Assembly: GCA_002309255.1 (NCBI GenBank)
Contig: DBXI01000071.1
Coordinates: forward strand, 1-33,161
DNA: 33,161 nucleotides
Direction of reading: 5' to 3'
Source: Bacteroidales bacterium UBA1216
Lineage (GTDB): Bacteria; Bacteroidota; Bacteroidia; Bacteroidales; Paludibacteraceae
A model generated the notes under the pieces. It made no database searches. It saw only the letters and a list, made by a program, of their open reading frames with translations, and was not told the origin of the DNA. Within the stretch, counting starts at the first letter, position 1. Each line of letters starts with the position of its first letter. Both the position numbers and the translations under genes were made by a program. Shown here piece by piece: positions 31,123 to 33,161 of this stretch.

Positions 31123-32256
31123 ATGAAGAAATTATTTTCTCTTTTCGCAGCTGTCCTCTTCGCAGGCAGCATGTTCGCCGCTGACATGACATGCGCAGAC
31201 GCTAGGGAGGCAGCACTTAACGGCAGCACCGCCAAAGTAACGGTTACGGGTTATGTAACTAACATCGCTTATGCATTGAGCGATGGTTCAATGAGCTTCT
31301 GGATGGCTGACACCAAGGATGGTGGCAAGGTATTTGAGGCTTACAAGTGCGCTATCGAGAACGAAGACGATGCTCCTGTTGTAGGTGACAAAGTGAAAGT
31401 TACCGGTAACCTTACGGTTTACGAAAAAAACGGCAACAAAACTCCTGAACTTGCTGCAGGTTGCACATGCGAGATCATCGAAAGAGCACAAACTGAGGAA
31501 ATCACAACCTGCGCTGCTGCCGCTGAGGCTGCTCTTGCCGGTAACACCAGCGAGGTAACCCTCCAAGGCTTTGTAACTGCTATTCAAACAGCATGGAGTG
31601 ACGAATACAATAACATCTCCTTCTGGATTGCTGACACAAAGGACGGCGGCAAGGTGCTGCAAGCTTATCGCGCCAAACGCGCTAACGGGGAAGATGGTAT
31701 ACCTGGTGTTGGTGACAAGGTTGAGGTAAAAGGTCAATTGACCAAGTACAACTCTACTCCTGAACTTGCTCAAGGTTGCACTTTCGAAATCCTTGTAAAA
31801 GACGCGCCTGCTGTTAACCTTGGCGAAAAAACCATCGCTGAGTTCCTCGCACTCAAGAACGTGAAAGACACATGCGTCCTCACAGGTAAGGTAGCCAACA
31901 TCGTTATGGATAGGGACGATGAGACCAAGTACAATTCTAGAGGCAACTTTGATCTCGAGGATGAGACGGGTTCGGTTTACATCTATGGTCTGCTCACAGC
32001 TGACGGGCAGAGCGGTAAGTTCATAGAGATGGATATCGACGAGGGCGATATCCTGACTCTAAAGGCTATCTATACAGAGTACCAAGGCAACCCGCAGGCT
32101 GCTAACGCTATCTACGTTTCGCACGAGAAAGCTCAGGGCACAGGCATCAGCAACACAGCTGTTGAGGCTAAGGCTCAGAAGATCATCCGTGACGGTCAGA
32201 TCTACATCGTTAAGGACGGTCAACTCTTCAACCTCGTTGGTGCTTCTGTAAAGTAA
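31123..32256 (+). CDS. secreted protein with three OB-fold-like repeats and C-terminal sorting-like tail
   Basis: A 377-aa exported protein. The signal peptide (MKKLFSLFAAVLFAGSMFAA) defines the start. Residues about 22-124 and 127-228 are clear repeats. Each begins T-C-A-x-A-x-E-A-A, and contains V-x-G-x-V-T-x-I, then S-F-W-x-A-D-T-K-D-G-G-K-V and G-D-K-V-x-V-x-G. A more divergent third copy covers about 232-335. The pattern suggests OB-fold domains like those in secreted nucleic-acid or glycan-binding proteins. The tail (AKAQKIIRDGQIYIVKDGQ, then LFNLVGASVK) closely matches the previous gene. Function unknown. Confidence 0.83.
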   Translation: MKKLFSLFAAVLFAGSMFAADMTCADAREAALNGSTAKVTVTGYVTNIAYALSDGSMSFWMADTKDGGKVFEAYKCAIENEDDAPVVGDKVKVTGNLTVYEKNGNKTPELAAGCTCEIIERAQTEEITTCAAAAEAALAGNTSEVTLQGFVTAIQTAWSDEYNNISFWIADTKDGGKVLQAYRAKRANGEDGIPGVGDKVEVKGQLTKYNSTPELAQGCTFEILVKDAPAVNLGEKTIAEFLALKNVKDTCVLTGKVANIVMDRDDETKYNSRGNFDLEDETGSVYIYGLLTADGQSGKFIEMDIDEGDILTLKAIYTEYQGNPQAANAIYVSHEKAQGTGISNTAVEAKAQKIIRDGQIYIVKDGQLFNLVGASVK

Positions 32257-32277
32257 TTCATCACTTTACATCAATTC

Positions 32278-32315
32278 AAGAGGGTGTGTCTTTCGACGCA
32301 CCCTCTTAAAGTTTT
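32278..32315. terminator. terminator between the secreted protein and helicase genes
   Basis: AAGAGGGTGTGTC (32278-32290) pairs with GACGCACCCTCTT (32295-32307), loop TTTC, then AAAGTTTT. It lies between convergent genes and may act on both strands. The stem equals that at 30613-30642 while the loop differs. Confidence 0.87.
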
Positions 32316-32381
32316 GGATCATTTTGGGCCTTTTTAGACTGAAAAGATAATATTTTGGTAATATAGGTAATTGTTGACTTA

Positions 32382-33161
32382 CTATTTCCGCCCACGCTGA
32401 GGTTTGCGCGCTCGGCCATGATTTGACCTGCCATGATGCCCTCCGCTTCTCTTCCTTCCGCCTGACGGTTGCGCATACAGACTGTTATCCGGCGCATCTC
32501 CTAACGACGACGGCAAGGTCAGCCGCTGGATATCCTTCTGCAAGAACCGCTCGATCTTGCCCCAGTACCGCGCATCCTCCGGACTAACCAACGTGATAGC
32601 TTCGCCCTTGTTCTCCGCGCGCGCCGTGCGACCTATGCGGTGTACATAATCCTCCGCGTCACGCGGCACATCGTAGTTGATCACCAGCGGTATATCATCC
32701 ACATCAATCCCTCGCGCCACAATATCGGTGGCTACCAGTACATCCACCTTGTTGTTCCTAAAATCCAGCATCACCTCATCCCGCTCCTTCTGCTCCAGAT
32801 CGCTGTGCATGGCGCGGGCATTCAGTCCCTGACGGTTCAGCAGCACGGTCAGCTCCTTCACGCGCTGCTTCTTACCCACGAACAGGATCACTTTCTTCAA
32901 CTTCTCCTCCTTAAGCCGATCGATGATGAACGGTATCTTCTGCGTCTCATAGCAGCACAGCGCGCGCTGCGCGATGCTCTCCGGCGGACGGGAGATAGCT
33001 ATCTTCACCTCGGCAGGGTTGTTCATGATCTTCTTCGCCATCCTGCGGATATTATCGGGCATCGTGGCGGAGAACATGATCGTCTGTCTATCCTTAGGCA
33101 GGCAATCCACTATCTTCATAATATCGTCGTAGAACCCCATGTCGAGCATCCTGTCCGCCTC
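32382..33161 (-). CDS. DEAD-box RNA helicase, C-terminal part (runs off the window)
   Basis: Partial gene, with the 5' end beyond the right edge. About 259 residues are visible, opening with E-A-D-R-M-L-D, the end of the DEAD motif at the very edge. Motif III is SAT (MFSATMPDNIRR). The helicase C domain carries VILFVGKKQRVKEL, ATDIVARGIDVDD (motif V) and HRIGRTAR (motif VI). The tail is rich in Gly, Arg and Lys (GGRKRSGGHHGRSNHGR), typical of RNA-binding extensions of RhlE/CsdA-like helicases in RNA remodelling and cold adaptation. The stop at 32382 lies about 75 bp from the shared terminator. Confidence 0.95.
   Translation of the reverse strand, partial: EADRMLDMGFYDDIMKIVDCLPKDRQTIMFSATMPDNIRRMAKKIMNNPAEVKIAISRPPESIAQRALCCYETQKIPFIIDRLKEEKLKKVILFVGKKQRVKELTVLLNRQGLNARAMHSDLEQKERDEVMLDFRNNKVDVLVATDIVARGIDVDDIPLVINYDVPRDAEDYVHRIGRTARAENKGEAITLVSPEDARYWGKIERFLQKDIQRLTLPSSLGDAPDNSLYAQPSGGRKRSGGHHGRSNHGRARKPQRGRK

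Overview
The window looks like a chromosomal segment of a Bacteroidales (Bacteroidota) bacterium. Seven promoters match the Bacteroidota primary-sigma pattern TTTG-N19/20-TAnnTTTG, most of them reading TATCTTTG. Ribosome binding sites are weak. The protein set is typical of the order: a long LepB, a WbqC-like protein, FKBP lipoproteins, a PD40/OmpA protein, and secreted proteins with a short conserved C-terminal tail. I could not assign a genus. Most genes are GC-rich housekeeping genes. The BspA-like gene and the two secreted-protein genes at the right end are visibly more AT-rich.

Layout. 1-296 holds two 11-bp tandem arrays ahead of an unrecognised 137-aa ORF. 782-2126 is a nitroreductase lipoprotein and dapB. 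2223-4572 is a 108-bp imperfect palindrome followed by a secreted leucine-rich-repeat (BspA-like) protein. 4829-10126 runs lepB, a WbqC-like gene, ilvE, a POT peptide transporter and a coiled-coil protein. 10142-17124 runs rsmI, flippase, ribE, two FKBP isomerases, a second flippase and truA. On the minus strand (19899 down to 17161) lie an RNase D-like/Sua5 fusion, a sugar-phosphate transferase and xseB, diverging from upp-vanZ-like-dprA (20067-22267). 22395-28990 runs a 55-aa membrane protein, parC, a secreted esterase and a PD40/OmpA envelope protein. 29206-32256 holds two secreted proteins with matching signal peptides, C-terminal tails and terminators. A DEAD-box helicase on the minus strand runs off the right edge.

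Two signals stand out. (1) At least twelve short degenerate tandem arrays occupy gene junctions or creep into coding ends. They are built of 7-, 8-, 9- or 11-bp units, usually 4 or 5 of them. One array supplies the stop codon of lepB and the only plausible start region of the next gene. Others form the C-terminal tail of RsmI and an internal 21-codon stretch of LepB. Two junctions share a 14-nt identical block, and two share an octamer consensus. (2) Three secreted proteins end in the same roughly 24-residue tail, approximately (I/F)-x-R/N-D/N-G-x-x-(Y/I)-I-x-R/K-D-x-x-x-(Y/F)-x-x-x-G-x-x-V-K. This suggests a short sorting signal related to type IX secretion. A PorE-like architecture is encoded just upstream of two of them.
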